64,000 bases of DNA from Prado023 sp964418695 (GTDB lineage Bacteria; Actinomycetota; Actinomycetes; S36-B12; CAIYMF01): the NCBI GenBank assembly GCA_964418695.1, contig CAYQMN010000014.1, forward strand, positions 21,558 through 85,557, in the 5' to 3' direction. The notes under the pieces are model-generated. The model had not been told where the DNA came from. It saw only the letters and a list, made by a program, of their open reading frames with translations, and did no database searches. Positions 45,384-54,586 of the stretch are shown here, piece by piece. Positions within the stretch are counted from its first letter, which is position 1. Every line of letters begins with the position of its first letter. A program made the position numbers and the translations under genes.

Positions 45384-47342
45384 ATGGCAGTGATCACCAC
45401 CGGAGTCGCCGGACTGGTCGCGGGGGAGGCAGCGACCCAGACGGCCATTCCCGCCAGCGGGCCGTTCGTCGTGATCGCGCTGCTCATCGCGGTCCCGCTG
45501 CTCAGCGCCGCGTTCCTGCTGCTGGCCGGGCGGCGCACCGACCGCTGGGGCGACCTCATGGGGACGGCGGCCGCCGCCGTCACCGCCCTCGTCGCGGTCG
45601 TCCTGTTGATCGCGCTGATCGCCCAGCCGGCCGACCAGCGCACGATCAACCAGCACCTGTGGACCTGGATCAGCGTGGGCGGGTTCCACGCCGACGTGGG
45701 CCTGCAGCTGGACCCGCTGTCCATGTCCTTCGTGCTGCTCATCACGCTCGTGGGCACGCTGATCCACATCTACTCCATCGGCTACATGGAGCACGACCCG
45801 GACCGGCGGCGCTTCTTCGCCTACCTGAACCTGTTCATCGCGGCGATGCTCACGCTGATCCTGGCCAACAACTACCTGCTGCTCTATGTCGGCTGGGAGG
45901 GCGTGGGCCTGGCCTCGTACCTGCTGATCGGCTTCTGGTACCACAAGCCCAGCGCGGCGACCGCGGCCAAGAAGGCGTTCGTGGTCAACCGCGTCGGCGA
46001 CTTCGGCCTGAGCATCGCGATCATGCTGATGTTCGCCACCCTGGGCACGTTCGCGTTCAGCGAGGTGGGCGAGGCGATCGGCCAGGCGAACCCGGACACC
46101 GTCACCTGGATCGGCCTGGCGCTGCTGCTGGCCGCGTGCGGCAAGTCCGCGCAGTTCCCGCTGCAGTCCTGGCTGCTGGACGCGATGGAGGGCCCGACGC
46201 CGGTGTCGGCGCTGATCCACGCGGCCACGATGGTGACCGCCGGCGTGTACCTGATCGTGCGCTCGCACGCGATCTTCGACCTGTCCGAGACCGCCCGCAT
46301 GGCGGTGATCGTGATCGGCACGATCACGCTGCTGATGGGCGCGATCATCGGATGCGCGAAGGACGACATCAAGAAGGGCCTGGCCGGCTCCACGATGAGC
46401 CAGATCGGCTACATGGTCCTGGCCGCGGGCCTGGGCCCGGCCGGCTACGTGTTCGCGATCTTCCACCTGCTCACCCACGGCATGTTCAAGGCCAACCTGT
46501 TCCTGGGTGCCGGCTCGGTCATGCACGGGATGAACGACGACGTGAACATGCGCCACTACGGCGCGCTGCGCACCGCGATGACCCTGACCTGGGTCACGTT
46601 CGGCATGGGCTACCTGGCGATCATCGGGGTGCCGCCGTTCGCCGGCTTCTTCAGCAAGGACGAGATCATCCACGCCGCGTTCGCGCAGAACACCGTGGCC
46701 GGGCTGGCAGCGCTGATCGGCGCCGGTGTGACCGCCTTCTACATGACCCGCATGGTCGCGATGACGTTCTACGGCAAGCGGCGCTGGGAGCCCGAGGTGC
46801 ACCCGCACGAGTCGCCCAAGGTGATGATCTGGCCGATGGCGATCCTGGCCGTCGGGTCGGTCGTCGGCGGCTTCATGCTGCTGTACGTGGCCGACATCGA
46901 GAGCTGGCTGGCGCCGGTGGTCGGCTTCGAGGAGGCGCACGGCGGCCCGTCCACCGCGGTCCTGCTGCCGGTCACGCTGGCCGTGGTCGCCGTCGGACTG
47001 GTCCTGGGCTGGCGGCAGTACGCCATGCGCGAGGTCCCCCGGATGGCCCCCTCGCAGGTCCTCTGGGTCACCCGGGCGGCTCGCCAGGATCTCTACGGCG
47101 ACGCGGTCAACGAGGCGGTCTTCATGCGCCCGGGTCAGTACTTGACCCGCACGCTGGTCTGGATCGACCACAAGGTCGTGGACGGCGCGGTCAACGGGAC
47201 CGCCGCCGGGATAGGCGGGCTGTCCGCGCGCATGCGCCGCTGGCAGAACGGGCTGGTCCGCTCCTACGCCCTGTCCATGCTCCTGGGCACGGTGCTCATC
47301 GGCGGTCTCGTGGTCGCCCTGGTCGTGGTGGGTGTGGCATGA
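45384..47342 (+). CDS. nuoL: NADH-quinone oxidoreductase subunit L
   Basis: 652 residues, antiporter-like pumping subunit. NYLLLYVGWEGVGLASYLLIG, CGKSAQFPLQSWLLDAMEGPTPVSALIHAATMV-type core (Lys and His residues conserved) and a long C-terminal lateral helix region are seen. ATG 45384 follows a GAGGGG stretch. The stop overlaps the nuoM start. Confidence 0.97.
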   Translation: MAVITTGVAGLVAGEAATQTAIPASGPFVVIALLIAVPLLSAAFLLLAGRRTDRWGDLMGTAAAAVTALVAVVLLIALIAQPADQRTINQHLWTWISVGGFHADVGLQLDPLSMSFVLLITLVGTLIHIYSIGYMEHDPDRRRFFAYLNLFIAAMLTLILANNYLLLYVGWEGVGLASYLLIGFWYHKPSAATAAKKAFVVNRVGDFGLSIAIMLMFATLGTFAFSEVGEAIGQANPDTVTWIGLALLLAACGKSAQFPLQSWLLDAMEGPTPVSALIHAATMVTAGVYLIVRSHAIFDLSETARMAVIVIGTITLLMGAIIGCAKDDIKKGLAGSTMSQIGYMVLAAGLGPAGYVFAIFHLLTHGMFKANLFLGAGSVMHGMNDDVNMRHYGALRTAMTLTWVTFGMGYLAIIGVPPFAGFFSKDEIIHAAFAQNTVAGLAALIGAGVTAFYMTRMVAMTFYGKRRWEPEVHPHESPKVMIWPMAILAVGSVVGGFMLLYVADIESWLAPVVGFEEAHGGPSTAVLLPVTLAVVAVGLVLGWRQYAMREVPRMAPSQVLWVTRAARQDLYGDAVNEAVFMRPGQYLTRTLVWIDHKVVDGAVNGTAAGIGGLSARMRRWQNGLVRSYALSMLLGTVLIGGLVVALVVVGVA

Positions 47343-48874
47343 ACGAGAGCAGCTATCTGCCTCTGGTCGCCCTGGTGGTGCTGCCCATGCTGGGCGCGCT
47401 GGCGGTGGCGATCGTCCCGGCGCACAACCCGGGTTTCGCCAAGCGGCTGGCCCTGATCGTCACGCTGATCGTCGCGGCCCTGGGCATTGTCGTCGGGGTG
47501 GCTTTCGACCCCGGCGCCGCCGGGACGTTCCAGCTGAGCGCCCAGTGGGACTGGATCCCGGCCTGGGGCGCCTCGTTCGCCTTCGGCGTCGACGGGATCT
47601 CGCTGGTCCTGATCCTGATGACCGTGCTGCTGGTGCCGGTGTGCATCCTGGCCGGCTGGAACGACGCGGAGGGCTCGTTCGGCACGCCGCGCGGCTACTT
47701 CGCCTGGATCCTGCTGCTCGAAGGCCTGGTCATCGGGGTGTTCGCGGCCACCGACGTGTTCCTGTTCTACGTGCTGTTCGAGGCGATGCTGGTCCCGATG
47801 TACTTCCTGATCGGGCGGTACGGCGGACCGCGCCGGCAGTACGCGGCGGTCAAGTTCTTCCTCTACTCGCTGGCCGGCGGCCTGCTGATGCTGGCCGCCT
47901 TGGCCGGTACCTGGGTCCTCTCGTCCCGGCAGCTGGGCACCGGCACGTTCGACTACCTGAGCCTGGTCGGCCTGGACATCCCGGTCGAGACGCAGAAGTG
48001 GCTGTTCCTCGGGTTCTTCATCGCCTTCGCGATCAAGGCGCCGTTGTGGCCGCTGCACACCTGGCTGCCGGACGCCGCCGCCGAGGCCCCGCCGTCGTCG
48101 TCGGTGCTGCTGGTCGGCGTGCTGGACAAGGTCGGCACGTTCGGGATGCTGCGGCTGTGCCTGCCGCTGTTCCCGGACGCCTCGCGCTGGTTCACTCCGG
48201 TGGTGATCGTGCTGTCGATCATCGGCATCGTCTACGGCGCGCTGCTGGCGATCGGCCAGACCGACCTCAAGCGTCTGATCGCCTACACGTCGGTCAGCCA
48301 CTTCGGCTTCATCGCGCTGGGCATCTTCGCGATGACCTCGCAGGGTCAGTCCGGCGCGACCCTCTACATGGTCAACCACGGGTTCTCCATCGCGGCGCTG
48401 TTCCTGCTGGTCGGGTTCATGGCCACCCGGCGCGGCTCGCGGATGGTCCACGACTTCGGCGGCGTGCAGAAGGTGGCCCCGGTGCTGGCCGGCATGTTCC
48501 TGATCGCGGGGCTGTCCTCGCTGGCGCTGCCCGGCCTGAGCTCGTTCGTCTCGGAGTTCCTGGTGCTGGCCGGCACGTTCACCCGGTACCCGGCCGCCGC
48601 GGTCGTGGCCACGCTCGGGATCGTGCTGGCCGCCCTGTACATCCTGCTGATGTACCAGCGGACCATGACCGGCGAGGTGAAGCCGGGAGTCGAGTGGATG
48701 ACCGACCTGCGCACCCGCGAGGTGGTCGCCATCGCCCCGGTCCTGGCGATCATCGTGGCGCTGGGCTTCTTCCCGCAGGTGGCCTTGGACGTCATCAATC
48801 CGTCCGTCGAGCAGACGATGACGGTGGTCGGCAGCAGTGATCCGGCCCCCGCGATCGCCGAGCCCGGGAAGTGA
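47339..48874 (+). CDS. nuoM: NADH-quinone oxidoreductase subunit M
   Basis: 511 residues, antiporter-like subunit. Conserved FYVLFEAMLVPMYFLIG with the key Glu, KAPLWPLHTWLPDAAAEAPP-type segment, and AYTSVSHFGFIALG. ATGA overlap with nuoL; the open frame upstream of 47339 is a nuoL shadow. Confidence 0.97.
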   Translation: MNESSYLPLVALVVLPMLGALAVAIVPAHNPGFAKRLALIVTLIVAALGIVVGVAFDPGAAGTFQLSAQWDWIPAWGASFAFGVDGISLVLILMTVLLVPVCILAGWNDAEGSFGTPRGYFAWILLLEGLVIGVFAATDVFLFYVLFEAMLVPMYFLIGRYGGPRRQYAAVKFFLYSLAGGLLMLAALAGTWVLSSRQLGTGTFDYLSLVGLDIPVETQKWLFLGFFIAFAIKAPLWPLHTWLPDAAAEAPPSSSVLLVGVLDKVGTFGMLRLCLPLFPDASRWFTPVVIVLSIIGIVYGALLAIGQTDLKRLIAYTSVSHFGFIALGIFAMTSQGQSGATLYMVNHGFSIAALFLLVGFMATRRGSRMVHDFGGVQKVAPVLAGMFLIAGLSSLALPGLSSFVSEFLVLAGTFTRYPAAAVVATLGIVLAALYILLMYQRTMTGEVKPGVEWMTDLRTREVVAIAPVLAIIVALGFFPQVALDVINPSVEQTMTVVGSSDPAPAIAEPGK

Positions 48875-50445
48875 GCGCCATGATCCACCAGGCTGCGGTC
48901 GCCGCGACCGAGACGCTGACCTTCCCGTCCTTCCAGTACCGGGCGATGGCCCCGATCCTGGTCACCCTGGGTGCCGGTGCCCTGAGCGTCCTGGTCGAGG
49001 GCGTCGTCCCGCGCAAGGCTCGCCGCGGCGTCCAGCTGCTGCTGACGTTCGGTGCCCTGGTGGCCGCGCTGGTGCTGGTGATCCTGACGACCACGTCGTC
49101 GATGGGTCTGGTCGCGGCCGGGTCGCTGTCGGTCGACGGGCCGACGCTGTTCCTGCAGATGACGATCCTCATCGTCGCGCTGATCGCGATGATGCTGATC
49201 GCCGAGCACCGGATCGACCCGGCCGGTGACGCGTTCGCCCCCCGCGCCGCCTCGATGATCGGGTCGGCCGAGGAGCAGGAGCTCACCCGGCGCGGCTGGA
49301 GCCAGACCGAGGTGTGGTCGCTGTACCTGTTCACGGTCACCGGCATGCTGCTGTTCGTCGCGGCCAACGACCTGCTCATGCTGTTCGTCGCCCTCGAGGT
49401 GCTCTCGCTGCCGCTGTACCTGCTGGCCGGCATGGCGCGCCGCCGCCGCCTGCTCTCCCAGGAGGCCGCGCTGAAGTACTTCCTGCTGGGCGCGTTCGCC
49501 TCGGCGTTCGTGCTGTACGGCTCGGCGATGATCTACGGGTACGCCGGCTCGCTGGAGTTCGGCGGGATCGCCGACGCGTTCCGCGACAAGCCCGGCGCGG
49601 TGGGCCTGCAGCTGATCGGGATCGTCCTGCTCAGCGTGGGTCTGCTGTTCAAGGTCGGCGCGGTGCCGTTCCACATGTGGACCCCCGACGTCTACCAGGG
49701 CTCGCCCCTTCCAATGGCCGCGTTCATGGCCTCCGCGGTCAAGGTGGCCGCGTTCGGCGCGCTGCTGCGGGTGCTCTACGTGGCCCTGGGCGGGGCCCAG
49801 TGGGACTGGGCGCCGGCGCTCTGGGCGGTCGCGATCGCCACCATGATCGTGGGCGTCATCATGGCCGTGACCAGCACCGACATCGTCCGGATGCTGGCCT
49901 ACTCCTCGATCGCGCACGCCGGATTCCTGCTGCTGGGCGTCGTGGCCTACAACCCGCAGGGGCTCTCGGCCACGATGTTCTACCTGCTGGCCTACGGCCT
50001 GACCACGCTGGGCACGTTCGCCGTGGTCATGCTGGTGCGCGGGCCCTCCGGGCAGGCCAACCACCTGTCCGCGTGGGCCGGCCTGGGCCGCACGTCGCCG
50101 CTGGTGGCCGGGGTGTTCACGCTGTTCCTGCTCGCCCTGGCCGGAATCCCGCTGACCAGCGGGTTCACCGCGAAGTTCGGGGTGTTCGCCGCGGCGTTGG
50201 ACAGCGGTGCCGTGGCGCCGGTCGTCGTGGCCGCCATCGCCTCGATGATCTCGGCGTTCTTCTACCTGCGGATCATCGTGCTGATGTTCTTCGCCGCCCC
50301 GGCCGCCGACGCCCCCTCGGTCGCGGTTCCCAGCATCATGACGATGGCGGCCATCGCCGCAGCCGTCGTCGGCACCGTGTGGCTGGGCGTGTTCCCCCAG
50401 TACGTCCTCAACGCAGCCCAGGTATCGGGCCTGTTCCTGCACTGA
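48871..50445 (+). CDS. nuoN: NADH-quinone oxidoreductase subunit N
   Basis: 524 residues, the third antiporter-like subunit and last gene of the operon. FVALEVLSLPLYLLAGMARR, KVGAVPFHMWTPDVYQGSP and AYSSIAHAGFLLLG are diagnostic. GTGA overlap with nuoM. A long palindrome follows the stop codon. Confidence 0.97.
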   Translation: MSAMIHQAAVAATETLTFPSFQYRAMAPILVTLGAGALSVLVEGVVPRKARRGVQLLLTFGALVAALVLVILTTTSSMGLVAAGSLSVDGPTLFLQMTILIVALIAMMLIAEHRIDPAGDAFAPRAASMIGSAEEQELTRRGWSQTEVWSLYLFTVTGMLLFVAANDLLMLFVALEVLSLPLYLLAGMARRRRLLSQEAALKYFLLGAFASAFVLYGSAMIYGYAGSLEFGGIADAFRDKPGAVGLQLIGIVLLSVGLLFKVGAVPFHMWTPDVYQGSPLPMAAFMASAVKVAAFGALLRVLYVALGGAQWDWAPALWAVAIATMIVGVIMAVTSTDIVRMLAYSSIAHAGFLLLGVVAYNPQGLSATMFYLLAYGLTTLGTFAVVMLVRGPSGQANHLSAWAGLGRTSPLVAGVFTLFLLALAGIPLTSGFTAKFGVFAAALDSGAVAPVVVAAIASMISAFFYLRIIVLMFFAAPAADAPSVAVPSIMTMAAIAAAVVGTVWLGVFPQYVLNAAQVSGLFLH

Positions 50446-50505
50446 CCCCCGCACCGCCCGCTCCCTCCCCGCCGGCGAGGCGCCGGCCCCCCTCCCTGCC
50501 GGAAT

Positions 50506-50545
50506 CTGGTGGGTTGTGGTCGCCATGGCCACCACAAGTCACCAG
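50506..50545. terminator. 40-bp palindrome after nuoN (probable bidirectional terminator)
   Basis: Seventeen of twenty positions pair around a GCCATGGC centre, with arms CTGGTG..TTGTGGT and ACCACAA..CACCAG. It lies between convergent genes (nuoN and the methyltransferase), as does the palindrome at 17928-17976. Confidence 0.7.
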
Positions 50546-50643
50546 GTTTGGGGAGGAGGAGGCTCGGGGCGGGGTGGGGCGGGGTGGGGCAAGGGGGCCG
50601 GGCGGGGCAAGGGGGGGCGGGGGTGTCCTCGGGGCGGGGGCGC
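50546..50643 (+). other. G-tract region
   Basis: A run of GGGG-rich sequence with repeated GGGGCGGGGT and GGGCAAGGGG words, dense enough in closely spaced G-tracts for G-quadruplex formation on the plus strand. No gene. Confidence 0.5.
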
Positions 50644-51342
50644 TCAGCTCGGGAGGCGGGCGGTGACCAGCAGCGTGATGCCTGGCCAGCGGCCGACCGG
50701 CAGCGCCCGCTCCGCGGCCACCACCGAGCGCAGTGCCCGGTTCACCAGCCGCCCCGGCTCGGCCAGGTCGCTGCCGGTGGTCCGGCGGCGGCGCACCCGC
50801 GCGACCGGGCGCAGCAGCACGTTCCAGGACCGGACCTCGTCCAAGACGAACCCGCCCCCGCGCAGCAGCGCCTCGAGCTCGTCGCGCTCGTAGCGACGCA
50901 CATGGTCCACGGCCACGTCGTGCGCCGACCACAGCCGCATGTCGGCGGGCACGGCGACCAGGAACGTCCCGCCCGGGCGCAGGATCCGGGCGATCTCGGC
51001 GACCGCGGCGGCGTCGTCCTCGATGTGCTCCAGCACGTCGAAGGCGACCACCAGCCCGGCGCTGCCGTCGGCCAGCGGCATCGCGGTGGCGTCCCCGCGG
51101 ATCGTCGTCAGGCCGCGACCGGCCGCCAGCTCGGCGCCCACGGGCGAGAACTCGACGGCCACGCACGGCCACCCCGCCGCGGCCAGCACGCGGGTGTTGC
51201 CACCCGCGGCGGCTCCCACGTCGACGGCGACACCGGCCGGGGTCAGGTCGCGGATGGCCCGGCCGATCAGGTGTCGGCGCTCGGCGTACCACCAGTGGCG
51301 GTCCTCGAGGTCGCCGAGGCGGCGGATCTCCTCGGCATGCAC
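50644..51342 (-). CDS. Class I SAM-dependent methyltransferase
   Basis: About 232 residues. Begins with a HWWYAERR-type segment (LEDRHWWYAERRHLIGRAI), then the SAM loop VAVDVGAAAGGNTRVLA, FDVLEHIEDDAAAVAEIARILRPGG and a WSAHD motif, as in methyltransferases encoded with polyprenyl-sugar glycosyltransferases. Substrate unknown. GTG 51342 is chosen because a TACTGT box lies five bases upstream; ORF extension to 51387 would run through the divergent promoter. Confidence 0.82.
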   Translation of the reverse strand: MHAEEIRRLGDLEDRHWWYAERRHLIGRAIRDLTPAGVAVDVGAAAGGNTRVLAAAGWPCVAVEFSPVGAELAAGRGLTTIRGDATAMPLADGSAGLVVAFDVLEHIEDDAAAVAEIARILRPGGTFLVAVPADMRLWSAHDVAVDHVRRYERDELEALLRGGGFVLDEVRSWNVLLRPVARVRRRRTTGSDLAEPGRLVNRALRSVVAAERALPVGRWPGITLLVTARLPS

Positions 51343-51346
51343 GCCG

Positions 51347-51353
51347 TACAGTA
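51347..51353. promoter_or_regulatory. Shared divergent -10 region
   Basis: GTACAGTATG reads as TACAGT on the plus strand and TACTGT on the minus strand, so the two divergent genes could use the same few bases as -10 box. The minus-strand gene would be nearly leaderless; the plus-strand gene has a leader with an AAGGGGG ribosome site. Confidence 0.45.
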
Positions 51354-51401
51354 TGAAGGCCCGCGCGGACGGTCCCGCAGGAGCCACGGGAAGGGGGCGT
51401 C

Positions 51402-52400
51402 GTGCTGCTCTCTGTGGTGGTCCCGGTCTACGACGAGCAGGCCGCCCTGCCCCATTTCGTCACGCGGGTGCGCCCGATCCTCGACGGCCTCGACGGCGAC
51501 TACGAGGTCGTGTTCGTCGATGACGGCAGCCGCGACCGCAGCGTGGCCGTGCTGGAGGCCGCGCGGGGGGCCTGGCCGCAGGTCAGGATCGTCCGGCTGC
51601 GCCGCAACGCCGGGCATCAGGCCGCCCTGACCGCCGGGATGGAAGCCGCCCGGGGGCGCTGGGTGGTCACGATAGACGCCGACCTGCAGGACCCGCCCGA
51701 GCTGATCCCGGCCCTGATCGACGCCGCCACCCGCGAGCACGCCGACGTCGTGTACGCGGTCCGCAGCGACCGCGACTCCGACTCCCGGTTCAAGCGCTGG
51801 ACCGCGGGCGCCTACTACCACCTGATGGACCGCGCGGTCGGCTCGCCGGTGGTCAAGCACGCCGGGGACTTCCGGCTGCTCAGCGCGTCGGCGGTCGGCG
51901 AGATCATGGCGCTGCCCGAGCGCGGGCGCGTGTACCGGCTGCTCGTGCCGTACATGGGGTTCCGCAGCGCGGTCGTCGAGTACTCGCGCGACCCCCGGGT
52001 GGCCGGCAGCAGCAAGTACCCGATCCGGCGGATGGTCGCCCTGGCCGCCGACAGCTACTTCTCCTTCACCGTCGCCCCGCTGCGGCTGGCCACCTGGGTC
52101 GGTGCCATCGGGTTCGTGCTGTGCGTGGGCTTCGCGGTCCTCGCGGTCGCGGCCTGGTTCGCCGGGCACACGGTCCCGGGCTGGTCGTCGTTCGCGCTGG
52201 TGGTCGGGTTCATCGGGGCGCTGCAGTTCGTGTTCCTGGGCCTCATCGGCGAGTACCTGGCGCGCGTCTACCTGGAGCTGCAAGGCCGGCCGCGCTACTT
52301 CCGGTCCTGGGATCGGCCGGGTCAGGATGCGGCGCCGGAATCGGCCCACCGGGTGCACGAGGCCAGTGGCCTGGCGCCGCTGGACCCGAGGAACCGCTGA
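51402..52400 (+). CDS. GT2 polyprenyl-phosphate glycosyltransferase (DPM1/GtrB-like)
   Basis: 332 residues. Catalytic domain: VVVPVYDEQAALP, VFVDDGSRDRS, TIDADLQDPPELIP, followed by two C-terminal membrane helices (ATWVGAIGFVLCVGFAVLA and FALVVGFIGALQFVFLGLIG). Enzymes with this layout attach sugars to polyprenyl phosphate as donors for GT-C transferases, such as the one at 31043-32755. GTG start with AAGGGGG upstream. Confidence 0.9.
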   Translation: MLLSVVVPVYDEQAALPHFVTRVRPILDGLDGDYEVVFVDDGSRDRSVAVLEAARGAWPQVRIVRLRRNAGHQAALTAGMEAARGRWVVTIDADLQDPPELIPALIDAATREHADVVYAVRSDRDSDSRFKRWTAGAYYHLMDRAVGSPVVKHAGDFRLLSASAVGEIMALPERGRVYRLLVPYMGFRSAVVEYSRDPRVAGSSKYPIRRMVALAADSYFSFTVAPLRLATWVGAIGFVLCVGFAVLAVAAWFAGHTVPGWSSFALVVGFIGALQFVFLGLIGEYLARVYLELQGRPRYFRSWDRPGQDAAPESAHRVHEASGLAPLDPRNR

Positions 52401-52441
52401 GGCGAGGCGGGCCGGCTGTGCGCACGGGGGAGGGCGATTCG

Positions 52442-53482
52442 GTGGATGAGCCTCGGGTGAGCGAGGATATGTCGGTGTCCTCGGTGACCTCGGCCCGGCC
52501 TCCGCGCCTGCTGCTGCCTGACGTCCTGCTCGACCCTCAGGTCCAGGACGGGCTGCAGCGCGTCGAGACGCTGCTGCGCGAGTCGGTCGTGAGCCGGTAC
52601 CCGTTCGTCACCGGCGCCGCCAGCCACCTGGTGGACGCCGGCGGCAAGCGGTTCCGTCCGCTGCTCACCCTGCTCGCCTCCCAGTTCGGCACCCCCGGCA
52701 GCGAGGACGTCATCCGCGCGGCGGTCATCGTCGAGTTGACCCATCTGGCCACGCTCTACCACGACGACGTCATGGACGAGGCCCGGCTGCGCCGCGGCGC
52801 GGCCTCGGCGAACGCGCGCTGGGACAACACCGTGGCGATCCTGACCGGCGACTTCCTGTTCGCGCGGGCCTCGGATCTGCTGGCCGACCTGGGCCCGGAG
52901 GCGGTGCGCATCCAGGCCCGCACGTTCGAGCGCCTGTGCACTGGGCAGATCCGCGAGTCGATCGGCCCGGAGGGCGACGAGGATCCGATCGAGCACCACG
53001 TGAGCGTGCTTGCCGACAAGACCGGGTCGCTGATCGCCACGTCGGCGCGGTTCGGGGCGCTGGTCGCCGGTGCCCCCAGCGAGGTGGTCGAGCGCCTGGC
53101 CCTGTTCGGCGAGCAGATCGGGGTGGCGTTCCAGCTGGCCGACGACCTGGTCGACATCGCCAGCGAGCACGACCAGTCGGGCAAGACGCCCGGCACCGAC
53201 CTGCGCGAGGGGGTCGCCACGCTGGCGGTCCTGCAGCTGCGCCGGTCCTCCGACCCGGCCGACGAGCGGCTGATCGAGCTGACCGCCGGGCCGATCCACG
53301 ACGATGCCGCGCACGCCGAGGCGCTTGCGCTGCTGCGCGCCCATCCGGCGCTGAGCCAGGCCCGGGCGCAGGCCCGGCGCTGGGCCGACGACGCCCGCGC
53401 CAGCCTGTCCGTCCTGCCGGCGATCCCTGCCCGTGACGCCCTCGAGGCCCTCTGCGACTACGTGGTCGATCGGACCGGCTGA
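52442..53482 (+). CDS. Polyprenyl (probably heptaprenyl to nonaprenyl) diphosphate synthase
   Basis: 346 residues, trans-isoprenyl diphosphate synthase. First Asp-rich motif HDDVMDEARLRRG, second LADDLVDI, plus GGKRFRPLLTLL. Absence of bulky-residue clues I can judge leaves chain length open. Its place after the men/nuo block, with menJ upstream, indicates synthesis of the menaquinone side chain. GTG 52442 follows GGGGGAGGG with good spacing. The stop overlaps the next start. Confidence 0.93.
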   Translation: MDEPRVSEDMSVSSVTSARPPRLLLPDVLLDPQVQDGLQRVETLLRESVVSRYPFVTGAASHLVDAGGKRFRPLLTLLASQFGTPGSEDVIRAAVIVELTHLATLYHDDVMDEARLRRGAASANARWDNTVAILTGDFLFARASDLLADLGPEAVRIQARTFERLCTGQIRESIGPEGDEDPIEHHVSVLADKTGSLIATSARFGALVAGAPSEVVERLALFGEQIGVAFQLADDLVDIASEHDQSGKTPGTDLREGVATLAVLQLRRSSDPADERLIELTAGPIHDDAAHAEALALLRAHPALSQARAQARRWADDARASLSVLPAIPARDALEALCDYVVDRTG

Positions 53483-54456
53483 TGGGCGTCCGCGACGACC
53501 GCGGACACCGCCGGGCCGGGATCACCTCCGGCTTTGCCGCCTGCCTGATCTGGGGGCTGTTCCCGCTCTACTGGGGCTTCCTGGAGCCGTCCTCGCCGAC
53601 CGAGGTGCTGGCCGCGCGGATCGTCTTCTCGCTGGTGGCGATGGCCGCGCTGGTCAGCGTGGTCCGGCAGTGGGCGGCTGTCCACGCGGTGCTCACCCAC
53701 GGCCGGACGCTGCGGATCCTGACCGTCGCGGCCGCCCTGGTGACCGTGAACTGGGGCGTCTACATCTGGGCGGTCGCCAACGCGCACGTCGTGGACGCGT
53801 CGCTGGGCTACTTCGTCAACCCGCTGGTCTCGGTCGCGCTGGGCGTGGTGGTGCTGGGGGAGCGGCTGCGCCGGGCCCAGTGGCTGGCGGTGTCGATCGC
53901 GGCCCTGGCGGTCCTCTACGCCACGGTGAGCCTCGGGCGGGTGCCGTGGGTGGCGCTGGTGCTGGCGTTCTCGTTCGGCCTCTACGGGCTGGCGAAGAAG
54001 GTGGCGGGCGCGGAGGCGATCCCGAGCCTGACCGTCGAGCTGATCGTGCTGACCCCGTTCGCGCTGGGGTACGTGGCCTGGCTGTCCAGCCACGGCGGGC
54101 TGGCGTTCGGCCATCACGGCACCGCGCACACGCTGCTCATGATGGGCGCCGGGCCGGTGACCGCGCTGCCGCTGCTCCTGTTCGGCCACGCCGCGACCCG
54201 GGTGCCGCTCTCGCTGCTGGGGCTGCTGCAGTACATCACTCCCTCGATCCAGCTGGCGCTGGGCGTAGTGGTGCTCGACGAGCAGATGTCGCCCCAGCGC
54301 TGGCTCGCGTTCGCCGGCGTCTGGCTGGCGCTGGTCGTCTTCACGGTGGACGCGCTGCACCATCGCCGCCCGGCCGGCGAGGGCGCGGCGCTGACCGGCC
54401 GGGCGCCGAGGTATCAGGCCGCGAGCCTCGAGGATCCGGCCCCCGAGGCCCGCTGA
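53482..54456 (+). CDS. rarD: RarD-family EamA transporter
   Basis: 324 residues, ten helices. The opening SGFAACLIWGLFPLYWGFL, TVNWGVYIWAVANAHVVDASLGYFVNPL and LQYITPSIQLALGVVV are the RarD signatures. Members are inferred metabolite exporters; the substrate is not known. The ATG overlaps the synthase stop by one base. Confidence 0.88.
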   Translation: MGVRDDRGHRRAGITSGFAACLIWGLFPLYWGFLEPSSPTEVLAARIVFSLVAMAALVSVVRQWAAVHAVLTHGRTLRILTVAAALVTVNWGVYIWAVANAHVVDASLGYFVNPLVSVALGVVVLGERLRRAQWLAVSIAALAVLYATVSLGRVPWVALVLAFSFGLYGLAKKVAGAEAIPSLTVELIVLTPFALGYVAWLSSHGGLAFGHHGTAHTLLMMGAGPVTALPLLLFGHAATRVPLSLLGLLQYITPSIQLALGVVVLDEQMSPQRWLAFAGVWLALVVFTVDALHHRRPAGEGAALTGRAPRYQAASLEDPAPEAR

Positions 54457-54586
54457 GCCCGGCCTCGTATCGACGGACGACCTCGTGGCAGCAGCCGACA
54501 AGGGGACCCTCACGCAAGGGCTGCCCGTTTGGGCATGGCAATGGTGGGTGAGCGGCGCTACCGTCGACTTCGACCGAGGAGTCCGG

